DNA of 64,000 nt from an uncultured Bacilli bacterium. GTDB taxonomy: Bacteria; Bacillota_I; Bacilli_A; RF39; UBA660. Below, piece by piece: positions 44,357 through 51,992 of the stretch. Location of the stretch: positions 42,558 to 106,557 of the forward strand of contig CAJTIX010000003.1 in NCBI GenBank assembly GCA_910576795.1. The letters are read 5' to 3'. The position numbers were made by a program, and so were the translations under genes. The notes under the pieces are model-generated. The model was given only the letters and a program-made list of their open reading frames with translations. It ran no database searches and was not told the DNA's origin. Position 1 is the stretch's first letter. Each line of letters starts with the position of its first letter.

Positions 44357-46165
44357 ATGAAAAATATAAGAAATATAGCGATTATTGCCCATGTTGACCA
44401 CGGAAAAACAACACTAGTAGATCAACTTTTAAAGCAATCTGGTACATTTAGAAGCAATGAACAAATTGATGAAAGAGCAATGGATAGTAATGATATCGAA
44501 AAAGAAAGAGGAATCACTATTCTAGCTAAAACAACAGCAATTGATTACAAAGGATATCGTATCAATATATTAGATACCCCAGGTCATGCCGATTTCGGTG
44601 GAGAAGTAGAACGTATCATGAATATGGTAGATGGAGTATTACTCGTTGTAGATGCATACGAAGGAACAATGCCTCAAACAAGATTCGTTTTAAAAAAGGC
44701 ATTAGAAGCAGGTGTAACTCCAATTTTAGTTGTGAATAAAATAGACAAACCAACAGCTAGACCTGCTCAAGTTGTAGATGAAGTATTAGATTTATTCATT
44801 GAATTAGGTGCGGATGAAAGTCAATTGGAATTTCCAGTAGTATATGCATCAGGACTTGCAGGAACTTCAAGTTTAGACCCAGATGTGAATACGCAACAAC
44901 CAACTATGGATCCAATTTTAGACCTAATTATTAGTGAAATTCCAGAACCTAGAGTAAGCGAAGGAGCCTTACAATTTCAACCTGCATTACTAGATTATAA
45001 TGACTTTGTGGGTAGAATTGGAATTGGTGTTGTAAAACGTGGCAAAATGAAAGTGAATGAAATGGTTTCCTGTGTACGTTTAGATGGAAGTATCAAACAA
45101 TTTAGAATTCAAAAAATGTTCGGATATATTGGATTAAAACGAATTGAAATTGAAGAAGCAAATGCAGGTGATATTGTTGCTATTGCAGGTCTTCCAGATA
45201 TTAGTGTAGGAGAGACAGTATGTGAAATTGGCCATGAAGAAGCACTTCCTATCTTAAGAATTGATGAACCAACTTTACAAATGACGTTTGGGGTCAATAC
45301 ATCTCCATTTGTAGGACGCGAAGGAAAAATCATTACAGCTAGAAAAATAGAAGAAAGATTGATGAAAGAAACAGAGCGAGATGTGTCCTTAAAAGTAAAA
45401 CCTAATGATTCAGAATCATTTATTGTATCTGGACGTGGAGAATTACATTTATCTATTTTAATTGAAAATATGCGCAGAGAAGGATTTGAATTACAAGTAT
45501 CCAAACCAGAGGTTATTGTAAAAGAAATCGATGGCATCAAATGTGAACCATATGAAGATGTTCAAATCGATGTACCAGATGAATATGTAGGAAATGTAAT
45601 AGAAGCCTTAGGAAATCGTGAAGGCTCTATGGAGCATATGAGTAATAGTGAAGGGCAAACAAGATTGATTTATACAATGCCATCACGTGGTTTAATTGGT
45701 TTCTCAACTGAATTTATGACTATGACCAAAGGATATGGTATGATGAGTCATACCTTTAAAGAATACCGTAAAATGGCCAGTAGCAAAGTAGGAGAAAGAA
45801 AATTAGGCGTACTTGTTTCTATGGAAAACGGAAAAGCTACTGCCTATGCTTTAGGACAACTAGAAGATAGAGGTATCATGTTTGTAGAACCAGGTGCTGA
45901 TATCTACGAAGGTATGATTGTTGGAGAACATAGCCATGACAATGACCTAGCAGTCAATGTGGTAAAAGGAAAGAATTTAACCAATACGAGAAGTGCTGGA
46001 AAAGATCATACCGTTGTATTGAAACGTCCAAGATTAATGAGTCTTGAATATTGCTTAGATTACATTAACAGTGATGAATTAGTCGAAATTACACCAATTA
46101 ATTTTAGACTTCGTAAAAAAATACTGAATACAAATGAAAGAAAGAAATATGATAGTAGAAAGTAG
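44357..46165 (+). CDS. typA: Translational GTPase TypA/BipA
   Basis: Ribosome-associated GTPase needed under stress and low temperature, with a role in 50S assembly. G1 AHVDHGKTTL (11-20), the switch region ERGITILAKTTA, G3 DTPGHADFG, G4 NKID. EF-G-like domains III and V follow, and the C-terminal TypA-specific domain includes RGLIGFSTEFMT. 602 residues. Confidence 0.97.
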   Translation: MKNIRNIAIIAHVDHGKTTLVDQLLKQSGTFRSNEQIDERAMDSNDIEKERGITILAKTTAIDYKGYRINILDTPGHADFGGEVERIMNMVDGVLLVVDAYEGTMPQTRFVLKKALEAGVTPILVVNKIDKPTARPAQVVDEVLDLFIELGADESQLEFPVVYASGLAGTSSLDPDVNTQQPTMDPILDLIISEIPEPRVSEGALQFQPALLDYNDFVGRIGIGVVKRGKMKVNEMVSCVRLDGSIKQFRIQKMFGYIGLKRIEIEEANAGDIVAIAGLPDISVGETVCEIGHEEALPILRIDEPTLQMTFGVNTSPFVGREGKIITARKIEERLMKETERDVSLKVKPNDSESFIVSGRGELHLSILIENMRREGFELQVSKPEVIVKEIDGIKCEPYEDVQIDVPDEYVGNVIEALGNREGSMEHMSNSEGQTRLIYTMPSRGLIGFSTEFMTMTKGYGMMSHTFKEYRKMASSKVGERKLGVLVSMENGKATAYALGQLEDRGIMFVEPGADIYEGMIVGEHSHDNDLAVNVVKGKNLTNTRSAGKDHTVVLKRPRLMSLEYCLDYINSDELVEITPINFRLRKKILNTNERKKYDSRK

Positions 46166-46180
46166 TATCTTTCTTTTTTT
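46157..46180 (+). terminator. Terminator after typA
   Basis: AGAAAG-TAGTAT-CTTTCT with six more T; the typA stop codon lies in the loop. Confidence 0.8.
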
Positions 46181-46210
46181 GACGCCATAAATAGAATAGG
46201 AGAATAAAAG

Positions 46211-47122
46211 ATGACAACACAGTCTGTACAACAGGTATTAAATGAATTAAAAAATAAAAAGGAAAATATGATTTTAACAAGTTCTGCTTTCGGAGTAGCA
46301 GAAGCATATCTCTATGCATATAAGAAACAATGTAATTTAGATCATAAGATAGTAACCATTACTGAAATATATGAAGTGAATACTCAAAAAAAAGGATTAG
46401 ATGAACTTGACTTATCCTTTTATATCGAATCTTCCTTAGCACTTAATTTAAGTGAGCAATTACTGAAAAGAAATTTAAAAGATGAGACACTTAGAATTAT
46501 CAGAACAAAAATGCAAAGAAATTGTGAACGCTTTCAAGTAGGTATGGAAAGAGACTATAAAACAAAATACCAACAAGGCATGTATTTAAATCCCATATTA
46601 GATTATATAAAATCCAATTTTGAATGGGAGTGGTTAATTGCAAATTTTGATAGGCCTATTGTAGAAGCAAGTAAAATCCAATCTTGTATACATCAATATG
46701 TAAATGGTCTTAGAGGACCATCTCGCATGATAGTTTCTGCCTATGACCCAAAAGTAATTGGAGAAGAAAGTTATGGATCATTTCAAATTATGAATCTTTC
46801 TAGTCAGAAAGAATACCAACAATTATTACAAGAAGCGATGCTGATGCTTTATCATTTATATCCGATTTTATGGAGACATCACCAAATGATTTATCGTGTT
46901 TTAAATCATCCTATTTTCCAGCAATCTTATATCAATGGAGAATATACTTATGACAATTTTATGAGAGGATTACGAAAATTTTATGATGCTCACCATTGTA
47001 TTGACGCCAGTGGTTGCTTTATAAGTGATGAAGAATATCTTTGCATTATACAAGACTATATAAAAAATAGCATTTCTGAAAATATAGAAGAACAAAAGAA
47101 AAAGTCGAAACTTTATATCTAA
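46211..47122 (+). CDS. Hypothetical protein (303 aa)
   Basis: Not recognised. Soluble and helical, with no signal peptide. It contains many aromatic and His residues toward the C-terminus (LYPILWRHHQMIYRVLNHP; YDAHHCIDASGCF). The block NGLRGPSRMIVSAYDPKVIG is the most motif-like part. Good AGGAG site. It shares a bidirectional terminator with the convergent XRE gene. Confidence 0.65.
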   Translation: MTTQSVQQVLNELKNKKENMILTSSAFGVAEAYLYAYKKQCNLDHKIVTITEIYEVNTQKKGLDELDLSFYIESSLALNLSEQLLKRNLKDETLRIIRTKMQRNCERFQVGMERDYKTKYQQGMYLNPILDYIKSNFEWEWLIANFDRPIVEASKIQSCIHQYVNGLRGPSRMIVSAYDPKVIGEESYGSFQIMNLSSQKEYQQLLQEAMLMLYHLYPILWRHHQMIYRVLNHPIFQQSYINGEYTYDNFMRGLRKFYDAHHCIDASGCFISDEEYLCIIQDYIKNSISENIEEQKKKSKLYI

Positions 47123-47134
47123 GTTCGACTTTTA
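47100..47134. terminator. Bidirectional terminator
   Basis: AAAAGTCGAA and TTCGACTTTT, a 10-bp perfect stem with A and T runs on both sides, serving the genes at 46211 and 47132. Confidence 0.85.
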
Positions 47135-47359
47135 TTCTACATCAAAGAAATGTCTGATATCGGTTTCTAAAACGGCTGCGATTTGTTCTAGGGTATCAAT
47201 AGAGATAGTTTGATAAGTAACAGATTCTAATTTTCCTATAAAACTATCACTTAACAATAACCTTTCTGCTAACTCACGTTGTGTCATACCCATTTTTTTT
47301 CTGTACTTCTTGATATTCTTTCCAATAATATTGTATATATTTGTTTGTTTACTAGTCAT
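47132..47359 (-). CDS. XRE-family HTH regulator
   Basis: 75 residues, nearly all one Cro/cI-type HTH: IGKNIKKYRKKMGMTQRELA (about 12-31) and LLLSDSFIGKLESVTYQTIS recognition region. No effector domain. Convergent with the gene at 46211 and divergent from a second XRE gene at 47450 with a 90-bp spacer. Confidence 0.85.
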   Translation of the reverse strand: MTSKQTNIYNIIGKNIKKYRKKMGMTQRELAERLLLSDSFIGKLESVTYQTISIDTLEQIAAVLETDIRHFFDVE

Positions 47360-47449
47360 TTACATCACCCACTTTAATTTTCTCATACAAATTCGCAAAA
47401 TATTATAGACTAATAATCTAATATTTGGTATATTAAAAAGGGTGATAAG

Positions 47450-47653
47450 ATGTATAGTATGCAGAAATTAAGACTACTGAGAAAAGAGAAGGGAGTCACA
47501 ATATACGATATGGCAAAAAAACTTTCTATCACACCTTCTTTTTATTCACAAATTGAAAACAAAAAAAGAAGATTATTCTATGATACAGCGGTACGAATTG
47601 GAATCATTTTTAATATGAGACCAGATTTCATTTTTTATGCAAAACAACAGTAA
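47450..47653 (+). CDS. XRE-family HTH regulator, small
   Basis: 67 residues of one HTH: LRLLRKEKGVTIYDMAKKLS and TPSFYSQIENKKRRLFYDTA. The C-terminus ends FIFYAKQQ. A frameshifted relative lies at 50599-50806 on the other strand. GGTGATAAG precedes the ATG. Confidence 0.82.
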   Translation: MYSMQKLRLLRKEKGVTIYDMAKKLSITPSFYSQIENKKRRLFYDTAVRIGIIFNMRPDFIFYAKQQ

Positions 47654-47672
47654 GTCTTTATAGACTTTTTTT
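47652..47672 (+). terminator. Terminator after the small XRE gene
   Basis: AAGTC-TTTATA-GACTT and a run of T. Confidence 0.7.
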
Positions 47673-47948
47673 GATGTCATCTATTTCTTTTTGCAATGCC
47701 TGCATCATCTTTTGCATCATTACTATAGTTTCTTCAGCAGTAGGTGTTTTTTTATTACTTTGATCTAACCCACGTTCTGCTTGTACTTGTTTATAAAATG
47801 CATTCGTAGAAAGAACTTGCGCTACCAACATAAGCCAATTTCCAAGTGCATTTTGTTCATTTGCAGTCAAATCATCAATGAGTAAATAACCAACAATCAC
47901 TGCACTAAAGGAGAATACTTTAGCTGGTACATTGGGAATTAGATTCAT
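47658..47948 (-). CDS. Hypothetical protein with one or two membrane segments and a coiled coil
   Basis: 96 residues. The first 50 are hydrophobic (VFSFSAVIVGYLLIDDL and LGNWLMLVAQVLS), and the last 35 form a Met/Gln/Lys-rich helix (MMQKMMQALQKEIDDIKKSL) with coiled-coil character. Preceded by AAGGAGG. I do not know the family; small proteins of this type occur in spore formers, but no direct link is visible. Confidence 0.65.
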   Translation of the reverse strand: MNLIPNVPAKVFSFSAVIVGYLLIDDLTANEQNALGNWLMLVAQVLSTNAFYKQVQAERGLDQSNKKTPTAEETIVMMQKMMQALQKEIDDIKKSL

Positions 47949-48170
47949 AATATCCTCCTTTTCATTAGTATATGAATTTCAATATAACTTTCATAACTGG
48001 ATTTGCTAAAAAGAGTCATATTGAAAATGAAAACAACATAATCTATAGTAAACTGCTTGCTTAACCATACAAATTATGTTATATTTAGATTGGTTTAAAA
48101 TTATGTTGTCACTTTCCTTTTTGAAAGCACATTATAATTCTAAGTTCCAAATCAAAAAGGAGGTAACAAA

Positions 48171-48389
48171 ATGGAAAAAACATATGAAGATATTACCATT
48201 GTTTGTAAAGATTGTGGTAAAGAATTCGTTTTCGAAGCTGGTCAACAAAGACATTTTGATTCTTTAGGATTTACAAATCAACCTGTAAGATGTAAAGAAT
48301 GTCGTGATAAGAAAAAAGCGGAACGAAATAATCATGAAACAAATGATTTTACAAGAAGTCATCAAGATGATTATAGCCAAGCTGCATAA
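48171..48389 (+). CDS. Small zinc-ribbon protein
   Basis: 72 residues with two knuckles, CKDCG (12-16) and CKECR (41-45), separated by 25 residues, the pattern of the probable zinc-ribbon domain (PF13451-like: IVCKDCGKEFVFEAGQQ). The C-terminal tail is charged and disordered. AAGGAGG before the ATG. Function unknown. Confidence 0.82.
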   Translation: MEKTYEDITIVCKDCGKEFVFEAGQQRHFDSLGFTNQPVRCKECRDKKKAERNNHETNDFTRSHQDDYSQAA

Positions 48390-48411
48390 AAAAACTCTGT
48401 TAAGAGTTTTT
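48388..48411. terminator. Terminator shared by the zinc-ribbon gene and cotJC
   Basis: AAAAACTCT-GTTA-AGAGTTTTT, usable on both strands. Confidence 0.75.
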
Positions 48412-48966
48412 CTTTTGCATATCTAAATAATAGTTACGAAGTTCTTTGAATCTTTGATAATGGATAATTTCTCTCTGTCTCAAGAAAGAGAGTGGTCCTA
48501 AAATATCAGGATCGTTTGTCATATCCATTAAGTGTTCATATGTAGCACGCGCTCTTTGTTCAGCAGCCATATCACTTTCGATATTGGCAATTGGGTCTCC
48601 AGCTGTTTTAATATAAGCCATTGTAAATGGATTTCCAAATGAATCAGATGGGAATAAATCCATTCCAAATTGTGCATAATTCGCACCCAAACCAGCTGCT
48701 TCCATTTCTTCTATGGTCGCCCCATTCGTTAATTGATAAATCATGGTAGATATGATCTCAACATGGGCAAGTTCTTCTGTACCAATATCTGTTAACAAAG
48801 CTTTACCTTTTTCATCTGGCATGGTATAACGCTGATTTAAGTATTGCCAAGCTGCAGATAGTTCACCAGCAGGACCCCCGTATTGTGTTACTAAGTATTT
48901 TGCCATACGTAGGTCTTTATTTTTAATGTTAACTGGATATTCTAATTTTTTCTTATAAATCCACAT
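48400..48966 (-). CDS. cotJC: Spore coat protein CotJC (manganese-catalase family)
   Basis: Ferritin-like di-manganese catalase family protein found in inner spore coats. MWIYKKKLEYPVNI, the ligand helices with GTEELAHVEIISTMI and QRARATYEHLMDM, and the final REIIHYQRFKELR helix are typical. 188 residues. It follows the CotJA-CotJB fusion gene by 12 bp on the same strand. Confidence 0.94.
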   Translation of the reverse strand: MWIYKKKLEYPVNIKNKDLRMAKYLVTQYGGPAGELSAAWQYLNQRYTMPDEKGKALLTDIGTEELAHVEIISTMIYQLTNGATIEEMEAAGLGANYAQFGMDLFPSDSFGNPFTMAYIKTAGDPIANIESDMAAEQRARATYEHLMDMTNDPDILGPLSFLRQREIIHYQRFKELRNYYLDMQKKNS

Positions 48967-48978
48967 ATTTGTTCCCCC

Positions 48979-49419
48979 TTATTTATTTTCCCATGGCCAT
49001 GGACGATTATCCCAAGCCCAAGGATATACATTTGAAGCATCACTATCTACTAAGATAGGACCATATTTACTTTCATATTCATTTCTTAATTTATTGGCTT
49101 CCATACGATACTGATTGAATAACGCAATCATATCTTTATCATTTTGATATAAATCCAAATATAAATTGATATCAATAGTTGCGAATGAAAGTGCATCTAA
49201 GAACATAAGTAATTGTTCCCTTTCGTTCATAGGTGTAATATCAAGAGGTTGATTTAATTTATAAGTATTGTAAAGATTTGGAAACATATTTCCTCTAATA
49301 AATCCTTGATATGGATCAAAAAGTGTGTTCGCATTCGCATCTTCTGTATAGAGTGGTTGATTGAAATTATCATTGTTGTAATTGTAGTAATCTAAATTTT
49401 TATTTTGGTAATTATACAT
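48979..49419 (-). CDS. Fused CotJA-CotJB spore coat protein
   Basis: One 146-residue protein carries both the CotJA pattern (FDPYQGFIRGNMFPNLYNTY, about 34-53) and the CotJB pattern (LLMFLDALSFATIDINLYLD, then the C-terminal PWAWDNRPWPWE). In Bacillus these are separate genes cotJA and cotJB. The N-terminal 30 residues are Asn/Tyr rich. The start is the ATG at 49419 behind GAAGGGAG; an upstream in-frame TTG is rejected. Operon with cotJC; a sigma-E-like promoter lies about 50 bp upstream. Confidence 0.85.
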   Translation of the reverse strand: MYNYQNKNLDYYNYNNDNFNQPLYTEDANANTLFDPYQGFIRGNMFPNLYNTYKLNQPLDITPMNEREQLLMFLDALSFATIDINLYLDLYQNDKDMIALFNQYRMEANKLRNEYESKYGPILVDSDASNVYPWAWDNRPWPWENK

Positions 49420-49466
49420 AAAAATTTCTCCCTTCAACCTATCCTATGGTTTTTTGACTATTTTGT

Positions 49467-49495
49467 ATAGGTATGTAACCATTTTTTGATATTTT
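49467..49495 (-). promoter_or_regulatory. Sigma-E-like promoter of the cotJ operon
   Basis: On the minus strand: AAAATA (49495-49490), 14 bp, CATACCTAT (49475-49467), a good match to the sigma-E -35/-10 pattern (ATA, 14-15 bp, CATACAnT). Fits mother-cell expression of coat genes. Confidence 0.65.
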
Positions 49496-49611
49496 TCTAT
49501 GTTCGGACATTATTTTTCACGATTGAGACAGATTTTGAAAATTTGCATATAACATACTGTAAAATTTTGGAAAAAGGGGTTACAATAGTATAGAATAAGA
49601 TGGACTTATTG

Positions 49612-49656
49612 ATTAGAAGGTTCTTCTAATTTTACAATTGTTCACTAATTGTACAC
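49612..49656. promoter_or_regulatory. Dyad and direct repeats upstream of the LytTR regulator
   Basis: A hairpin ATTAGAAG-GTT-CTTCTAAT (49612-49630 approx.) is followed by two direct repeats, AATTGTTCAC (49636-49645) and AATTGTACAC (49647-49656), in phase at 11 bp. LytTR proteins bind paired direct repeats, so this may be an autoregulatory site. Confidence 0.4.
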
Positions 49657-49683
49657 AGAATAGAATTAGGGGTTGTATGATGT

Positions 49684-50385
49684 ATGATAAATTATATTAT
49701 ATGTGATGATAAAGTTTTATTTAGGCAAGAAGTAGAAGAAATTATTGATCGTGTTATGATGCGCAATGATATACTATATGAAAAACATTCATTTGAAAGT
49801 TATGATAATGATTTTATGAAGATTATGAATCAAAAAAAGGCACTTAAGATTTACATATTAGATATTGAAGTGAATGGAAAATCTGGAATTGATATTGCAA
49901 AACGGATTCGTAATGATGACATCGAAAGTATGCTTATTTTTTGTACTGCATATTATGAAAAATATAAAAAAGATATGTTAAAAAGTAAGTTTCTATTTTT
50001 AGATTTCATCGATAAAAGTGGAAATTATCAAAAAGAATTAGAGGATTCAATTGAGCTTGCTCTTAAGAATCTAAGTATGAAAAATATCATTCGTTTTAAA
50101 AATCAAAATATTGTACATACGATTGCAACCAAGGACATTTTATATATTATAAGGGACAAAGACCGTAAGTGTACGATTCAGACAACTGATAATCAGATTA
50201 TCGTAAATAAGACTTTGATTGAATTAAAAAATATGTTAGATAGTCGTTTTGTATATGCGCATAGAGCATGTATTGTGAATTATGACCGTATCTCTCAATT
50301 CAACAAAAAGGACAAAACTATATTATTTGATAACAATATGGGAACAGATTTGGTATCTTCTAGATTTAAAATGGAGGATGAATAA
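49684..50385 (+). CDS. LytTR-family response regulator (AgrA/ComE-like)
   Basis: 233 residues: a receiver (1-125) with acceptor Asp60 in YILDIEVNGKSG, and a C-terminal LytTR DNA-binding domain (about 140-233) with DILYII...VNKTLIELKNML and RFVYAHRACIVN. AgrA and ComE of this class control quorum sensing, competence or bacteriocins. No kinase or peptide gene is adjacent, so it is an orphan. Confidence 0.88.
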   Translation: MINYIICDDKVLFRQEVEEIIDRVMMRNDILYEKHSFESYDNDFMKIMNQKKALKIYILDIEVNGKSGIDIAKRIRNDDIESMLIFCTAYYEKYKKDMLKSKFLFLDFIDKSGNYQKELEDSIELALKNLSMKNIIRFKNQNIVHTIATKDILYIIRDKDRKCTIQTTDNQIIVNKTLIELKNMLDSRFVYAHRACIVNYDRISQFNKKDKTILFDNNMGTDLVSSRFKMEDE

Positions 50386-50403
50386 GTTTTTCCTAAAAAA
50401 GTC

Positions 50404-50431
50404 TTGCGTATTCTATAATTTATGATAAAAT
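50404..50431 (+). promoter_or_regulatory. Promoter of tRNA-His
   Basis: TTGCGT (50404-50409), 16 bp, TAAAAT (50426-50431), 23 bp before the tRNA. Confidence 0.55.
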
Positions 50432-50454
50432 ATTAAATGTAACTTATGTTACAT

Positions 50455-50531
50455 GGCGTGATTGGTGAAGTGGTTAACACGGCGGATTGTGGTTCCGTTA
50501 TGCAAGAGTTCGATCCTCTTATCGCGCCCCA
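50455..50531 (+). tRNA. tRNA-His (anticodon GTG)
   Basis: Cloverleaf read by eye: the acceptor stem is GCGTGAT (50456-50462) paired with ATCGCGC, with the extra G-1 at 50455 facing C73 at 50528, the identity element of tRNA-His. CCA is encoded at 50529-50531. The anticodon loop is TTGTGGT with GTG in the centre, and GTTCGATCC is the T loop. A decayed copy is at 51398-51460. Confidence 0.95.
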
Positions 50532-50541
50532 TTTAAAAAAT

Positions 50542-50578
50542 AACTTACGATATCATATTGAGTCGTAAGTTTTATTTT
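50542..50578 (+). terminator. Terminator after tRNA-His
   Basis: AACTTACGA and TCGTAAGTT form a 9-bp stem followed by TTATTTT. Confidence 0.8.
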
Positions 50579-50598
50579 ATAAAGAATAAGTTCTCATT

Positions 50599-50806
50599 TC
50601 ATAGAAAGAGAATTTTTTGATGCTTGAATTCCGAACTTTCTTCACTACTTTTTTCAAATAGGTAACTAGGCTTAACACCAAAAAAGTAAGATATTTTAAT
50701 AGGTATCATAATATAATCTTCTTTTTCCATTTTCTAACTGCCAATAATATGATTTACTAATCCCCATCTTATTCGCCATTATCTGGTTTTTTTGTCTTTC
50801 GTTTTA
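50599..50806 (-). pseudogene. Frameshifted XRE regulator remnant
   Basis: Minus-strand reading gives NERQKNQIMANKMGISKSYY, then WQLENGKRRLYYDT, a one-base frameshift, then KISYFFGVKPSYLFEKSSEE. It aligns along its length with the intact small XRE protein at 47450-47653 (MAKKLSI...QIENKKRRLFYDTA). No start codon remains before the first in-frame stop. The rest of the 50532-50899 gap holds only the tRNA terminator. Confidence 0.75.
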
Positions 50807-50899
50807 CAACTCTGTCATCATATTTATATGTTATATAACCAATAGTCAATAAACCACCAAAACTGATATTATTCTCTTATAGAAGGGAATGTTCAATAA

Positions 50900-51139
50900 A
50901 TGGAAAAAGTAAAAAAAGTAAATGTGGAAAAAGGATATTATCTTTTTAAATTAGAACAAATATTAGCAGATAAAAAAATAAGTATTAATAAGCTAATGAA
51001 AGATACAAATACAGATTATAAAGTAGTTAAAAGGTTAATGAATGGTGATATGATAAGAATAGATATCATTGTACTAGCGAGATTATGTGATTATTTAGAT
51101 TGTAATATGACCGATATATTTGAATATATTAGGAACTAA
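50900..51139 (+). CDS. XRE-family HTH regulator (HTH_26 type)
   Basis: 79 residues: YYLFKLEQILADKKISINKL, then TNTDYKVVKRLMNGDMIRID and ARLCDYLDCNMTDIFEY, the compact Cro/cI-like form common on mobile elements. AGAAGGGAAT precedes the ATG. It stands alone between pseudogenes, first intact gene after tRNA-His. Confidence 0.85.
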   Translation: MEKVKKVNVEKGYYLFKLEQILADKKISINKLMKDTNTDYKVVKRLMNGDMIRIDIIVLARLCDYLDCNMTDIFEYIRN

Positions 51140-51307
51140 ATAGTTGAAATTATTTCTAAAAGCAAATCTAATACAAAGTTGATGAAATGTTAGTTAAAAT
51201 TAAAAAGAAAGAATGTTGTATTAAACCTGTCAACTGATATAATGTGATAAATTAACGGGTTGTGCTAGTTGATTTATTTAATATGCATAAACTTTATATT
51301 ATTTATC

Positions 51308-51336
51308 CAAAATTCCATACGTTGTCTGGAATTTTG
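51308..51336. repeat. Perfect 10-bp inverted repeat in a non-coding stretch
   Basis: CAAAATTCCA and TGGAATTTTG around a 9-base loop, without a T run, followed by promoter-like TTGACC and TTATAT. The surrounding 51140-51400 DNA holds no gene that I can support. Confidence 0.6.
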
Positions 51337-51397
51337 AGTTGACCATATTATTGTCAATTAAGATTATATTAGGATTCAAAAAAGGATATGTGTAGAT

Positions 51398-51460
51398 ATG
51401 ATTGATGAAGCAGTTAACATGGTGGATTAGGTAGAACTGTGCTAGAGTTAAAGTTATCGA
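51398..51460 (+). pseudogene. Decayed tRNA-His copy
   Basis: ATGATTGATGAAGCAGTTAA at 51398 onward aligns to GTGATTGGTGAAGTGGTTAA of the intact tRNA-His, and the match continues through the D stem and anticodon arm (GGTGGATTAGG) to GCTAGAGTT in the variable/T region with one deletion. The anticodon is lost and the acceptor cannot pair. It lies 0.94 kb after the real gene. Confidence 0.7.
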
Positions 51461-51628
51461 ATTTTAAAATTAAAAAAACCTAAAATGAAATATATATGAT
51501 TTTATTAATTCCTAAAATATAAATTAAAATCCCAAAATGAGTTCTAATATAATATGTCTATTTGGAATAAATAATCCTGCATGGTATAATGAAAGTAATG
51601 ATTCATATATGTTTAGTTAATTGACTTA

Positions 51629-51960
51629 AATAATGATAGGCGAAGAAGATTAGAAAATATTCCAATTGAAATAGTAACACCTAAGGAATTTAGAATTAAA
51701 AGTGACGTTATCGAAGATGGAAAAACAACAGTAGAAAATGCAATAAAAAAGCGCAAGTATACTATAAACTGTAGGTGATTCGGGCCTTCTTGTAGATGGT
51801 ATTCCTATGATAAACAACCAGCGTTATTTGTAAGAAGAGTTAATGGAAAATTTTATCATATGATGAAAGATGATTTAAGATATGGTGAGGAGGTAGCATT
51901 AGACCAATTTATGATCTTTCTAATGGACAAGAACAAATGTTCAAAAAGTAGAACGATTTG
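51629..51960 (+). pseudogene. Remnant of a HAM1/RdgB-type non-canonical purine NTP pyrophosphatase
   Basis: Fragments in shifting frames read NNDRRRRLENI, IEIVTPKEFRIKSDVIEDGK, TVENAIKK, then GDSGLLVDGIP, then ALFVRRVNGK. In HAM1 proteins the same order occurs: the N-terminal asparagine motif, EDGxTxxENAxxKA, DDSGLxVDxL, and the RxNGK-like loop. At least two frameshifts and an internal stop are present. Confidence 0.7.
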
Positions 51961-51992
51961 ATTTTACAATCAAAAAGGAGCGTGTGATATTT

